From the NCBI GenBank assembly GCA_963753055.1, contig CAVWAP010000002.1, positions 434,001 through 498,000 of the forward strand: 64,000 nucleotides of DNA, written 5' to 3'. This DNA comes from JAUWGC01 sp963753055 (GTDB taxonomy: Bacteria; Bacteroidota; Bacteroidia; Bacteroidales; B18-G4). Positions 16,111 through 24,715 of the stretch are shown here, one piece after another (position 1 is the stretch's first letter; each line of letters starts with the position of its first letter). The notes below the pieces were generated by a model. That model did no database searches. It saw nothing but the letters and a program-made list of their open reading frames with translations, and had not been told where the DNA came from. The translations under genes and the position numbers were made by a program.

Positions 16111-19100
16111 ATGAAAAAAATTTTAAGCTTTCTCGTTCTTGCATTGATTTGCATTTCCGTATTCGCACAGGATAATCCATTATGGATGCGGTACCCTGCA
16201 ATATCTCCGGATGGAGGCACCATTGCTTTCTCTTACCAGGGTGATCTTTACACTGTTCCTTCTGCAGGAGGGGAGGCAACAATATTGACCATTCATGAGG
16301 CTTATGACTTTATGCCTGTCTGGTCACCTGATGGAAATAGTATTGCATTTGCTTCAGACAGGTTTGGAAATTTTGATGTTTACCTGATCCCGGTCGCCGG
16401 GGGCAAGGCGAAACGTATTACCACCAACTCTGCAGGAGAGTATCCAAATTGTTTTTCTCCTGATGGCAATTTCATTTTGTATTCAGCTACGATCCAGGAT
16501 GATCCGAAGAATGTACAGTTTCCGTCCGGCATCCTTTCGGAATTGTACAAAGTGCCAATTGATGGTGGCCGTTCAAAAAGGGTTTTATCAACTGCCGCTG
16601 AACTTGCTCAGATCAGCAGTGATGAAAACCTGATTGTTTACCAGGACCGCAAGGGATATGAGAATGCCTGGAGGAAACATCATACATCTGCAGTAACCCG
16701 TGATATATGGATTTATGATGCAGGTACTGCACAACATACAAGACTGTCAATGTTTGAAGGCGAAGACAGAAATCCTGTTTTTGGCCCCGGGGATGAAGAG
16801 GTCTTTTACCTGAGCGAAGCATCCGGCACATTGAATGTCTGGAAGATTGCTGCGAAGGGAGCCTCAAACCCGCAACAGCTCACCTCTTTTGAAAAGAACC
16901 CGGTCCGGTTTCTGAGTATTTCCCAAGATGGGACCTTATGCTTCGGTTATGATGGAGAGATCTACACCAGGCAGGATGGAGCAGATCCTGTTAAGGTCAA
17001 CATTAACATTACTATAGACGACAGGTACAATGATGTTGAATTCATGAAGCTGTCGAAAGGTGCAAGGGATGTGGATGTATCAAAAGATGGTAAACAAATT
17101 GCCATGATTATCAGGGGGGAAGTATTTGTAACTTCCACCGACTTCAAAACAACAAAAAGGATCACAAATACTCCTGAACAAGAACGCTATTTAAGCTTTA
17201 GCCCCGACGGAAAGAAGCTCCTCTATGCCTCTGAAAGAAATGGCAGCTGGAATATCTATGAAACCAGGATCGTGCGTGAGGAAGAGTCCATATTTCCACT
17301 CGCAACAATCTTAGAGGAAACACCTGTGATTGAAATAGAAGCTGAGACATTCCAGCCGGCTTATTCTCCTGACGGCAAGGAAGTGGCATTCCTTGAAGAA
17401 CGGGAAGCCCTGAAGGTGATTAACCTTGAGTCCAAAGAAGTCAGGACCATTCTGGATGCAAAATATAATTATTCTTACAGTGACGGTGATCAATGGTATC
17501 AATGGTCTCCTGATGGGAAATGGTTCCTGGCATCTTATTCTCCTAACGCGGTCTTTCTCAGGGATGTTGCACTGCTGGATGCTTCAGGCAACGAGGAGAT
17601 TGTTAACCTTACCAAAAGTGGATATGGGGATGGAATGCCAAAATGGATGATGAAGGGAAAGATGATGATCTGGTCATCAGACAGGAATGGCTATCGCAGC
17701 CATGGCAGCTGGGGATCACATGATGATATCTATGGTATGTTCTTCACCCAGGAGGCATTTGACCGCTTTCAATTATCTGAAGAAGAACTAGAACTCCTAG
17801 AGGAAAAGGAAAAAAAGGATAAGAAAGATGGAGACAAGGATGATGAAAAAGACAAAAAACAAAAGGATAAAGATAAAAAGGATGGGGATGAGAAAGAGGA
17901 TGAGAAGGTGGAACCCCTGGAGTTTGAGCTTGATGGTATTGAGGACAGAAAAGTAAGGCTGACTATTCATAGCTCAGCTCTTGCCGATTACGAGTTAACG
18001 CCAGATGGGAAAAAGCTCTATTACCTCAGTCGTTTTGAGAAGGGCTACGACCTGTGGATGAATGACCTGGTGAAGAAGGAAACCAAGCTCGTACTTAAGC
18101 TGAATGGTAAGGGGGGTGGAATGATCATGGATAAAAAAGGAGAGAACCTATATATTTTCAGCGACGGGCAGGTGATGAAAGTCACAACCAAAGACAATAA
18201 AAAGAAAAATGTAGCCTATATGGCTGAATTCTACCTGAACAAGTCGCTGGAAAGGGATTATATGTTTGAACATGTCTGGAGGCAGGCCGGGAAAAAATTC
18301 TATGATCCTGAACTGCATGGGGTGGACTGGGATTATTACAAAGCTGAATATAGTAAGTTCCTCCCATATATCAATAACAACTACGACTTTGCTGAGATGA
18401 TGAGCGAAATGCTGGGAGAACTAAATGCTTCTCATACCGGTTCAGGCTACAGACCGAAGAATGAAAATGCTGACCAGACAGCCAGCCTTGGAGTATTTTA
18501 TGATGATGATTATGAAGGGAATGGACTTAGAGTCCTTGAAATTATAAACAAGGGACCCCTGGATAAAGCAGAAGTTAATATCGAAGCTGGCTATATCATC
18601 GAAAAGATTGATGATGTAGAGATCCTCGCAGGTATGGATTATGCCGCATTACTGAATCACAAGAGTGGAAAACCAACCTTGCTGGGTGTTTACAATCCTG
18701 ACAATAAAGAGAAATGGGATGTGATTGTGAAGCCCATTAGCCGTGGACAGGAATACCAGCTGCTATACGAGCGCTGGGTTGATAATATGGAAAAGCTCAC
18801 AGAGGAGCTATCCGATGGCAGGATTGGATATGTCCATGTTCGTAGTATGAACAGCGGCAGCTACAGGGAATTTTATTCCAAAGTGCTGGGTGAAAACTTC
18901 AATAAGGAAGCATTGATCGTGGATACTCGCTTTAATGGTGGAGGCTGGTTGCACGATGACCTGGTGACCATGCTCAATGGTAAAAAGTATGTTGATTTTT
19001 ACCCGAGGGGCAACCATATGGGCTATGAGCCGATGAATAAATGGATCAAGCCTTCTATCGTACTGATCAGTGAGAGCAATTATTCCGATGCACATGGCTT

Positions 19101-19380
19101 CCCCTATGCATATAAAACACTGAAAGTTGGCGAGCTAGTCGGTATGCCTGTTCCGGGTACCATGACTGCAGTCTGGTGGGAGACTTTGCAGGATAACACT
19201 GTGTATTTTGGTATTCCTCAGATTGGTACAAAGGATGCAGATGGCAATTACCTGGAAAATTTACAGCTTGAACCTGATTATAAGATCCGCCAGGATCCAG
19301 CCATTGTTGTCACAGGCAGGGATGAACAGCTTGAGAAGGCTGTAGATGTGATGTTGAAACAGTTGGATGAGGCTAAATAA
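16111..19380 (+). CDS. Tricorn-like S41 family protease, secreted
   Basis: 1089 aa from the ATG at 16111, which begins a clean signal peptide (KKILSFLVLALICISVFAQ). An in-frame ATG at 16084 is a weaker alternative. The N-terminal half has WD40-like PD40 repeats of the form SPDGxxIAF, forming beta-propellers. A Lys/Asp/Glu-rich linker of about 45 residues lies near 570-615. A PDZ-like part and the S41 core follow, with His775 in NASHTGS, the nucleophile Ser992 with Asp993 in SNYSDAHGF, and a C-terminal EN-EPD segment. It probably degrades peptides in the periplasm. It is convergent with aspS, with 2 bases between the stops. Confidence 0.93.
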   Translation: MKKILSFLVLALICISVFAQDNPLWMRYPAISPDGGTIAFSYQGDLYTVPSAGGEATILTIHEAYDFMPVWSPDGNSIAFASDRFGNFDVYLIPVAGGKAKRITTNSAGEYPNCFSPDGNFILYSATIQDDPKNVQFPSGILSELYKVPIDGGRSKRVLSTAAELAQISSDENLIVYQDRKGYENAWRKHHTSAVTRDIWIYDAGTAQHTRLSMFEGEDRNPVFGPGDEEVFYLSEASGTLNVWKIAAKGASNPQQLTSFEKNPVRFLSISQDGTLCFGYDGEIYTRQDGADPVKVNINITIDDRYNDVEFMKLSKGARDVDVSKDGKQIAMIIRGEVFVTSTDFKTTKRITNTPEQERYLSFSPDGKKLLYASERNGSWNIYETRIVREEESIFPLATILEETPVIEIEAETFQPAYSPDGKEVAFLEEREALKVINLESKEVRTILDAKYNYSYSDGDQWYQWSPDGKWFLASYSPNAVFLRDVALLDASGNEEIVNLTKSGYGDGMPKWMMKGKMMIWSSDRNGYRSHGSWGSHDDIYGMFFTQEAFDRFQLSEEELELLEEKEKKDKKDGDKDDEKDKKQKDKDKKDGDEKEDEKVEPLEFELDGIEDRKVRLTIHSSALADYELTPDGKKLYYLSRFEKGYDLWMNDLVKKETKLVLKLNGKGGGMIMDKKGENLYIFSDGQVMKVTTKDNKKKNVAYMAEFYLNKSLERDYMFEHVWRQAGKKFYDPELHGVDWDYYKAEYSKFLPYINNNYDFAEMMSEMLGELNASHTGSGYRPKNENADQTASLGVFYDDDYEGNGLRVLEIINKGPLDKAEVNIEAGYIIEKIDDVEILAGMDYAALLNHKSGKPTLLGVYNPDNKEKWDVIVKPISRGQEYQLLYERWVDNMEKLTEELSDGRIGYVHVRSMNSGSYREFYSKVLGENFNKEALIVDTRFNGGGWLHDDLVTMLNGKKYVDFYPRGNHMGYEPMNKWIKPSIVLISESNYSDAHGFPYAYKTLKVGELVGMPVPGTMTAVWWETLQDNTVYFGIPQIGTKDADGNYLENLQLEPDYKIRQDPAIVVTGRDEQLEKAVDVMLKQLDEAK

Positions 19381-19382
19381 AA

Positions 19383-21128
19383 CTATTTTTTTAAAGCTAG
19401 CTTCAGCTCATCCAGCTGATCAGGACTGATTTGAGAAGGTGAATCGATCATGACGTCACGGCCGGCATTGTTTTTAGGGAATGCAATCACTTCGCGTATA
19501 GAATCCTGTCCTCCGAATAATGCTACCCATCGGTCGAAGCCAAAGGCTACTCCACCGTGGGGTGGCGCACCGAATTCAAAGGCATTCATCAAGAAGCCAA
19601 ACTGTGCCTGGGCATCTTCATCGGAGAAGCCCAGCACCTGGAACATCTTCTTTTGCAATTCACGATTATGAATCCTGATCGAACCACCACCAATCTCCAC
19701 ACCGTTGATCACCATGTCATAGGCGTTGGCTCTGACTTTTCCGGGATCATCTTCAAGCAGTGTAACATCTTCAGCTTTAGGAGAGGTGAAAGGGTGATGC
19801 ATGGCATGATATCTTTTGGCATCCTCATCCCATTCAAGGAGAGGGAAATCTACTACCCAGAGAGGCTTAAAGACGTCAGGGTCTTTCAACTCAAGGCGGT
19901 CACCGAGCTCCAGGCGCAGAGCGCTGAGCGCGAAGCGCGTAGCGTTGGTTTCACCTGCCAGTATCAGGAGCAGATCGCCTGGTTTTGCATGAAAAGCATC
20001 GGCCCAGCCCCTGAGCGCATCCTGGTCATAGAACTTGTCGACAGATGATTTGAGAGTACCGTCTTCGTTATATTTAACGTAGACCAGCCCTTTGGCGCCA
20101 ACCTGTGGCCTTCTGACGAAGTCGGTGAGTTCATCCAGCTGTTTGCGTGAATAATCACCGCAAGCTTCTGCATTGATACCTACCACCATCTCTGCATTGT
20201 CAAACACCATAAATCCTTTGCCTTTGGCAAGGTCGTTCAATTCCACAAACTTCATGTCAAAGCGCAGGTCGGGCTTGTCACTGCCATAATACTTCATGGC
20301 CTCATCAAATGGCATCCTGGGGAAATCATCCACTTCAACCTCCTTAATTACCTTAAAGAGATGTTTTGCCAGGCCCTCGAAAGTTTTCAGGATATCTTCC
20401 TGGTCGACAAAGGACATTTCACAATCGATCTGCGTAAACTCTGGTTGCCTGTCGGCACGGAGGTCCTCATCCCTGAAGCATTTCACCAGCTGATAGTACT
20501 TATCATAACCAGCAACCATGAGAAGCTGCTTAAATGTCTGCGGCGACTGTGGTAATGCATAAAATTCATTCTCGTTCATCCGGGATGGTACAACGAAGTC
20601 ACGTGCGCCTTCTGGGGTAGATTTGATGAGGTATGGCGTTTCAATCTCAATAAAGCCAATTTCATCAAAATACTTGCGGGTCTCAATGGCCATGCGGTGC
20701 CTGAGCAACATGTTTGCCTTCAGCGGATTCCGGCGCAAGTCCAGGTAACGGTATTTCATCCTCAGCTCTTCGCCACCGTCGGTCTCGTCCTCAATCGTAA
20801 ATGGAGGGAGCTTGGAGGCGTTCAGGATAGTGAAGGAAGCTACGATGATCTCTATCTCACCCGTGGGGATGTTCTTATTCTTATTGCTTCTCTCTTCAAC
20901 TTTTCCGATGGCCTGTATTACAAATTCACGGCCCAGCTTCCTCGCTTCATCACATAAATCAGCATTGGTATCCATATTGAATACCAGTTGTGTGATGCCG
21001 TAACGGTCGCGCAGGTCAATAAAGGTCATCCCACCAAGGTCCCTTGACTTCTGGATCCAACCAGATAGGGTGACGTTCTCTCCAACGTCAGAGATTCTTA
21101 ATTCTCCGCAAGTATGAGTTCTTAACAT
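19383..21128 (-). CDS. aspS: Aspartyl-tRNA synthetase
   Basis: 581 aa bacterial-type class II synthetase. It has an N-terminal OB-fold anticodon-binding domain (GWIQKSRDLGGMTFIDLRD), motif 2 with CFRDEDLRADRQPEFTQID, a GAD insertion domain, and motif 3 GGVAFGFDRWVALFGG. It charges tRNA-Asp. A GC-rich nested palindrome lies inside the coding sequence at 19922-19944 without breaking the frame. Promoter not recognised. Confidence 0.97.
   Translation of the reverse strand: MLRTHTCGELRISDVGENVTLSGWIQKSRDLGGMTFIDLRDRYGITQLVFNMDTNADLCDEARKLGREFVIQAIGKVEERSNKNKNIPTGEIEIIVASFTILNASKLPPFTIEDETDGGEELRMKYRYLDLRRNPLKANMLLRHRMAIETRKYFDEIGFIEIETPYLIKSTPEGARDFVVPSRMNENEFYALPQSPQTFKQLLMVAGYDKYYQLVKCFRDEDLRADRQPEFTQIDCEMSFVDQEDILKTFEGLAKHLFKVIKEVEVDDFPRMPFDEAMKYYGSDKPDLRFDMKFVELNDLAKGKGFMVFDNAEMVVGINAEACGDYSRKQLDELTDFVRRPQVGAKGLVYVKYNEDGTLKSSVDKFYDQDALRGWADAFHAKPGDLLLILAGETNATRFALSALRLELGDRLELKDPDVFKPLWVVDFPLLEWDEDAKRYHAMHHPFTSPKAEDVTLLEDDPGKVRANAYDMVINGVEIGGGSIRIHNRELQKKMFQVLGFSDEDAQAQFGFLMNAFEFGAPPHGGVAFGFDRWVALFGGQDSIREVIAFPKNNAGRDVMIDSPSQISPDQLDELKLALKK
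19922..19944. repeat. GC-rich nested palindrome inside aspS
   Basis: CGCT-GA-GCGC-GAA-GCGC-GT-AGCG: two nested stems around a GAA loop. The local base composition is far more GC-rich than the flanking aspS codons, and the shape resembles REP-type palindromes. It encodes part of the NATRFALSAL segment in frame. Confidence 0.5.
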
Positions 21129-21169
21129 GAAAATTAGTGCTTAAAATATTGATGCGAAATTAGGCATTT

Positions 21170-21868
21170 TTAGAATATGATACTGCCACCGTCGAAAAGA
21201 GGGCCATCGTACAATTCAATAATTTCATATTCGAGCTTCTCAAGGTAAACCCTGACCTTTTCCCCCTCGTCAAAATGAGCTAATGAACCAATGATAAATG
21301 CTTTGTCCTGATATATGCCGCAGGCCCCACCGAAGAACCCATGCTTCAGGCCCTGGATCCGGATCCCGACCGGGTCTACAAGTAAAACATCAATGTTCTT
21401 GCTCGTTAAAACCTGGTAAATACCTGTGTCAGAGGTGATAAAGTAATCATTTTTCAAAGGCAAGAGGCTGCATCTCGTATATCCCTGGTTTACATGTATT
21501 TGCTGATGATCCTGCAGGGATCTTAATATCTCAGGATCTGTTATGTTTTGATTATGAATGCAATATTTATCAGTTACAACGGCATTATAGACTGAACTTT
21601 CCGGGTATTGAAGACCAACCTCTTTTTCTCCCATATTAAAGGAGACTTTCCAGGCCTCAAGCAACTCAATATACATAGAAGGGGTATTTTGCGCAACAAC
21701 CAAACCCTTTGGCGTTTTGCAGAAGAAGATATCCGGATGACCTGCGATGGCATCATAGGTGATGCCACTGGTCTGCAGTTCCATGGTCTCGCCAAAGGTC
21801 GAAAGCTTCCTTTTGGCCTGCTCCGGTATTGTATTATCAATAATAATCAACTTGGAATTCCCTTCCAC
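21170..21868 (-). CDS. Conserved protein, probably GME-fold (DUF6873-like)
   Basis: 232 aa, no signal peptide. It starts with KLIIIDNTIPEQAKRKL and has repeated HPDIFFCK, CIHNQN, HVNQGYTRCS, ITSDTGIY and GFFGGACGIY segments. This pattern recalls the guanidino-modifying-enzyme fold family annotated as DUF6873, recalled from memory without a search. Its 5' end overlaps the radical SAM gene's 3' end by 32 bases on the same strand, so the two are translationally linked and likely work together. Substrate unknown. Confidence 0.6.
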   Translation of the reverse strand: MEGNSKLIIIDNTIPEQAKRKLSTFGETMELQTSGITYDAIAGHPDIFFCKTPKGLVVAQNTPSMYIELLEAWKVSFNMGEKEVGLQYPESSVYNAVVTDKYCIHNQNITDPEILRSLQDHQQIHVNQGYTRCSLLPLKNDYFITSDTGIYQVLTSKNIDVLLVDPVGIRIQGLKHGFFGGACGIYQDKAFIIGSLAHFDEGEKVRVYLEKLEYEIIELYDGPLFDGGSIIF

Positions 21869-22841
21869 TTAATTCAGGGTCTGTTTGAAATACCACGTAA
21901 TCGAAATGTTCCAGTAAGAATTTTTTATTCTTTGCTTCATACCCAATAGCCCAATTCAGCGATTTTGGCGGTACGAAGATATGTACTTTCCTGGCATTGG
22001 ACTTCTTCAGGATTTTTAATCTGTCATGCCATATATCCGTCAGGACCAGCTCTTTAAATGAGGGATGAAAAGGACCTGCAACCAGGTCACTTCCATCCAG
22101 AAGCCCATCGGAAGGATGTAATCCGGTCCTCAGCACTATTACACCGGATGATTCAAAGATGTTAATCACCTCCTTGGTCCATCTAACAGCTTCATCAAGA
22201 GAAAGGGGCTTATATTCTCCATTCCGGTACATCTTCTCCAGGTATGTCCCTTTGATCACCAGGGTGGGGTAGATGCGGGTTTCCTGTGCCCCCAGGTCGA
22301 CAATGCCCTGGGCCGTTAATTTTGCTTTTTGCAAGGTGTCACCGGGCAGCCCTATCATCATTTGCAATCCTAAGCGGAAACCAGACTTCTTGATATGATC
22401 AGAAGCCGTGATCACTTCGGCCACTGTATGTCCTCTTCCTGACAATTTCAATACTTCATCATCCAGGCTTTGAGCACCCAGCTCAATGGTGGTTACATTA
22501 TAGCTCAGCAGTAATTCAAGTACTTTTTTGTTGATAAAGTCCGGGCGGGTTGAAAGCCTTATCCCGTTGATTTGCTTGCTTTCAATAAATGGCTGTACCA
22601 GCTTGAGATATGCTTCCTGCTCTGACAGGGGAATCCCTGTAAAGTTCCCACCGAAAAAGCCCAGCTCTACAACTCTCTTCTTCTTTGGAAAGGTTGCAAG
22701 ATGATCATGTATGATCTGCATGATCTTATCCTTGTCAGGAACAGATTCTTTTCCTGAGATCTTATGCTGATCGCAGTAGATACATTGGAACGGGCATGCC
22801 AGCTCCGGAATAAAAATTGGTATGGTGAAATGTTTCATCAT
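21837..22841 (-). CDS. Radical SAM protein (Elp3/YhcC-like group)
   Basis: 334 aa. The SAM cluster motif is CPFQCIYC (CxxxCxxC) near residues 16-23, followed by the GGNFTGI (GGE-like) and TIELGAQSLDD segments found in the Elp3/MiaB/NifB radical SAM group. The C-terminal part IYPTLVIKGTYLEKMY also resembles Elp3-type proteins, but there is no fused acetyltransferase. A GNAT gene sits immediately divergent at 22883. It likely carries a 4Fe-4S cluster and generates a 5'-deoxyadenosyl radical in the cytoplasm. Substrate unknown. Confidence 0.85.
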   Translation of the reverse strand: MMKHFTIPIFIPELACPFQCIYCDQHKISGKESVPDKDKIMQIIHDHLATFPKKKRVVELGFFGGNFTGIPLSEQEAYLKLVQPFIESKQINGIRLSTRPDFINKKVLELLLSYNVTTIELGAQSLDDEVLKLSGRGHTVAEVITASDHIKKSGFRLGLQMMIGLPGDTLQKAKLTAQGIVDLGAQETRIYPTLVIKGTYLEKMYRNGEYKPLSLDEAVRWTKEVINIFESSGVIVLRTGLHPSDGLLDGSDLVAGPFHPSFKELVLTDIWHDRLKILKKSNARKVHIFVPPKSLNWAIGYEAKNKKFLLEHFDYVVFQTDPELSGREFQVDYY

Positions 22842-22882
22842 TAACTAAAGTATAAATTTTCATTTATCTTAGCTATAAGAAA

Positions 22883-23311
22883 ATGAACTTCCGTAAATGT
22901 ACCATAGAAGATTATGACCTGCTGATCAGCCTCTGGGAGCAGGCAGGCCTGCCATACAAGCCCAATGGACGTGATTCACATGAGAGTATGGCGAGAGAAA
23001 TGCAAACGAGCACCGGGTCATTCATTGTTGTGGAGGTCGACAACAAAACGGTAGGTTCTGTATTGGCCACCCATGATGGGCGTAAGGGCTGGATCAACCG
23101 TGTAGCTGTCATTCCCGGATACAGGAACAAAGGCATTGGCCGCGCACTGGTTGACTATGCCGAAAAAATCCTGTCGCAGGAAGGTATTGGCATTTTCGCC
23201 TGCCAGATAGAGGACTACAACAGTTCATCCCTGGAGGTATTCCAAAAGCTTGGCTACACCGAGTTTAAAGGCATGCATTACCTTACGAAAAGATCTCATT
23301 CGGAGATATAG
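22883..23311 (+). CDS. GNAT-family N-acetyltransferase
   Basis: 142 aa. The acetyl-CoA motif A is VIPGYRNKGIGRALVDYAEK, with the RxxGIG pyrophosphate loop. The C-terminal NSSSLEVFQKLGY is the typical strand-helix of RimI-like enzymes. Substrate not determinable. It is divergent from the radical SAM gene (41 bases apart). Its stop codon is followed within 7 bases by a CATAG tandem array, and the IS110 element lies beyond. Confidence 0.9.
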   Translation: MNFRKCTIEDYDLLISLWEQAGLPYKPNGRDSHESMAREMQTSTGSFIVVEVDNKTVGSVLATHDGRKGWINRVAVIPGYRNKGIGRALVDYAEKILSQEGIGIFACQIEDYNSSSLEVFQKLGYTEFKGMHYLTKRSHSEI

Positions 23312-23317
23312 GGAATT

Positions 23318-23404
23318 CATAGTACCATAGACTACCCATAGACTACCCATAGCGCCATAGAATACCCATAGCGCCATAGACTACCCATAGACTACCCATA
23401 GCGC
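23318..23404 (+). repeat. CATAG-based tandem array (left arm)
   Basis: About 87 bases built from CATAGACTACC and CATAGCGC units, beginning just after the GNAT stop codon. The inverse units (CTATG) lie at 23421-23434 and 24674-24715, so before the IS insertion this was an inverted pair between convergent genes. Confidence 0.9.
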
Positions 23405-23462
23405 CAAATACCAGATGTGTACTATGTGTATTCTAAGTTAAAGTCAAGTATTTTTTAGTTTT

Positions 23463-24455
23463 TCAAGCTGCATATTGTGCAATGGAAACATATGGAGTTC
23501 CTCTGGTTATTGTTGCAAAAACTCTTCCAATTAATTTATTTCTCACGTTATTGATAACAATTTTCTTATGCTTTCCTTCATCTATCTTCTTTTTGAAGTA
23601 TTGCCGTATTTCCGGGTCATGGTTGATTGCAGCCAATGCTGCGTTTGTAAGCAGTGCTTTAATCGTTTTATTAGCGTAATGACTGATCCTGGTTTGACCA
23701 TGTATGCTTGTCCCTGAACTATGCTCAAAAGGAGCTGAACCCACATAGCAAGCAAACTTTCTTGCATTATCAAAATCTTCAAAGCAATTTGTATAAACAA
23801 TCATATATGCCGCCGTAATCATCCCAATACCTTTCACCGAAGTTGCTAATTGATACTGATGTTTGATTTTATGATGTTGATCTATTTGCTGGATGATTTC
23901 ATTTTCTATTTCTTGTATTTGTTTGGTATAAACCCGGATCATTTTTTGTTGGTTTTTGATCAACACATCACTATTGCATAGCCCTAAATACTCTTTGGAT
24001 TGCTCCATCGATGTTTTAAAGCTGGCTCGATTCCTGGCTAACCTGGATCTATAAGAGAGCAAATACTTTAGCCTGACCAATTGTTTTGATCCCAAGGTGG
24101 TCATTCTTAACTTATCCTTGTGCAAAAAGGCATATTCAGCAAGTCGGAAAGCATCAATCTGATCGTTCTTTCCCCTTTGTATGCCCAGAGATCTTTTTAC
24201 CTGCAACCCACTAACCTTGGTATAATGTAATCCTTTATCCTCACAAAACAATTGCAGCGGGAGATCATACATGCCAGTATGTTCAAAGCAAATGACTAAA
24301 TCTTGTAAATCTTCCAGGTTTCTTTCCAACCAGATGATCATTTTCTTTAAACCTTTACTGTTGTTATCAAAAACTTCCTTGGTTCCCTTCCCATAAATAC
24401 AAGCATCCAGTTTAGCTTTTGAAACATCAATTCCTAAAAAAGTTCTTTTTTTCAT
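23463..24455 (-). CDS. IS110-family transposase (DEDD recombinase)
   Basis: 330 aa, the usual length. The RuvC-like N-terminal domain shows FLGIDVSKAKLD (first Asp), ICFEHTGMY (Glu) and RGKNDQIDAFRLAEYA (Asp pair). The C-terminal Transposase_20 domain shows SVKGIGMITAAYM and FACYVGSAPFEHSSGTS with its essential Ser. It catalyses RNA-guided excision and integration of its own element. It looks intact with no internal stop, so the element could be active. Confidence 0.96.
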   Translation of the reverse strand: MKKRTFLGIDVSKAKLDACIYGKGTKEVFDNNSKGLKKMIIWLERNLEDLQDLVICFEHTGMYDLPLQLFCEDKGLHYTKVSGLQVKRSLGIQRGKNDQIDAFRLAEYAFLHKDKLRMTTLGSKQLVRLKYLLSYRSRLARNRASFKTSMEQSKEYLGLCNSDVLIKNQQKMIRVYTKQIQEIENEIIQQIDQHHKIKHQYQLATSVKGIGMITAAYMIVYTNCFEDFDNARKFACYVGSAPFEHSSGTSIHGQTRISHYANKTIKALLTNAALAAINHDPEIRQYFKKKIDEGKHKKIVINNVRNKLIGRVFATITRGTPYVSIAQYAA

Positions 24456-24553
24456 AACTTTGAGTGACTTTGTTTTTAAAATAGTTGCATTAACTAAAAC
24501 CTTTATTGGACCTTAAGTCCAAGATTCTAACAAGTTCTTGCAACTGTGAATGG

Positions 24554-24619
24554 AAGAATGGGGACTAAAACGCATAATAGACCATCTGCCTTGCTCTATG
24601 CTTAGTTCACCCCATTCTT
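24554..24619 (-). ncRNA. Candidate IS110 bridge RNA hairpin
   Basis: Located 99 bases upstream of the transposase start. Stem: AAGAATGGGG pairs perfectly with CCCCATTCTT (24554-24563 with 24610-24619), then ACTAA/TTAGT, then GCATA/TATGC, separated by 3-base bulges. Read on the transposase strand, the inner part contains GCATAGA, complementary to TCTATGC at the right junction (24676-24682) and in the array. Position, size and guide match fit a bridge RNA, but the full RNA boundaries and separate target and donor loops were not resolved. Confidence 0.5.
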
Positions 24620-24673
24620 TCTTTTTTCAACAAAGCCAAAGATAACTTCAAATGAAAAAGGCTAAACTAAAGG

Positions 24674-24715
24674 TTCTATGCGTCTTCTATGTGTTCTATG
24701 CGTCTTCTATGGTCC
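24674..24715 (+). repeat. CTATG-based tandem array (right arm), overlapping the A2M stop codon
   Basis: Four units of TTCTATGYGT-like sequence. On the A2M coding strand the array is CATAG-type and the A2M stop TAG (24707-24709) is part of a CATAG unit. The array is interrupted on its left by the IS110 element and continues at 23421-23434. Confidence 0.85.

Larger units (their letters stand above)
23435..24677 (-). mobile_element. IS110-family insertion sequence in a CTATG repeat array
   Basis: About 1243 bases carrying one DEDD transposase. TTCT is present at both junctions (23431-23434 and 24674-24677). Joining the flanks across one TTCT restores a regular array of TTCTATGYG units, so the ends can be placed with good confidence. 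There are no terminal inverted repeats, as expected for IS110. About 200 bases of non-coding DNA precede the transposase, the usual location of the bridge RNA in the IS110 subgroup. Confidence 0.85.

Noticed and set aside
23318..23404. CRISPR-like array after the GNAT gene
   Set aside because: Units are 8-11 bases with no unique spacers and no cas genes; it is a short tandem repeat.
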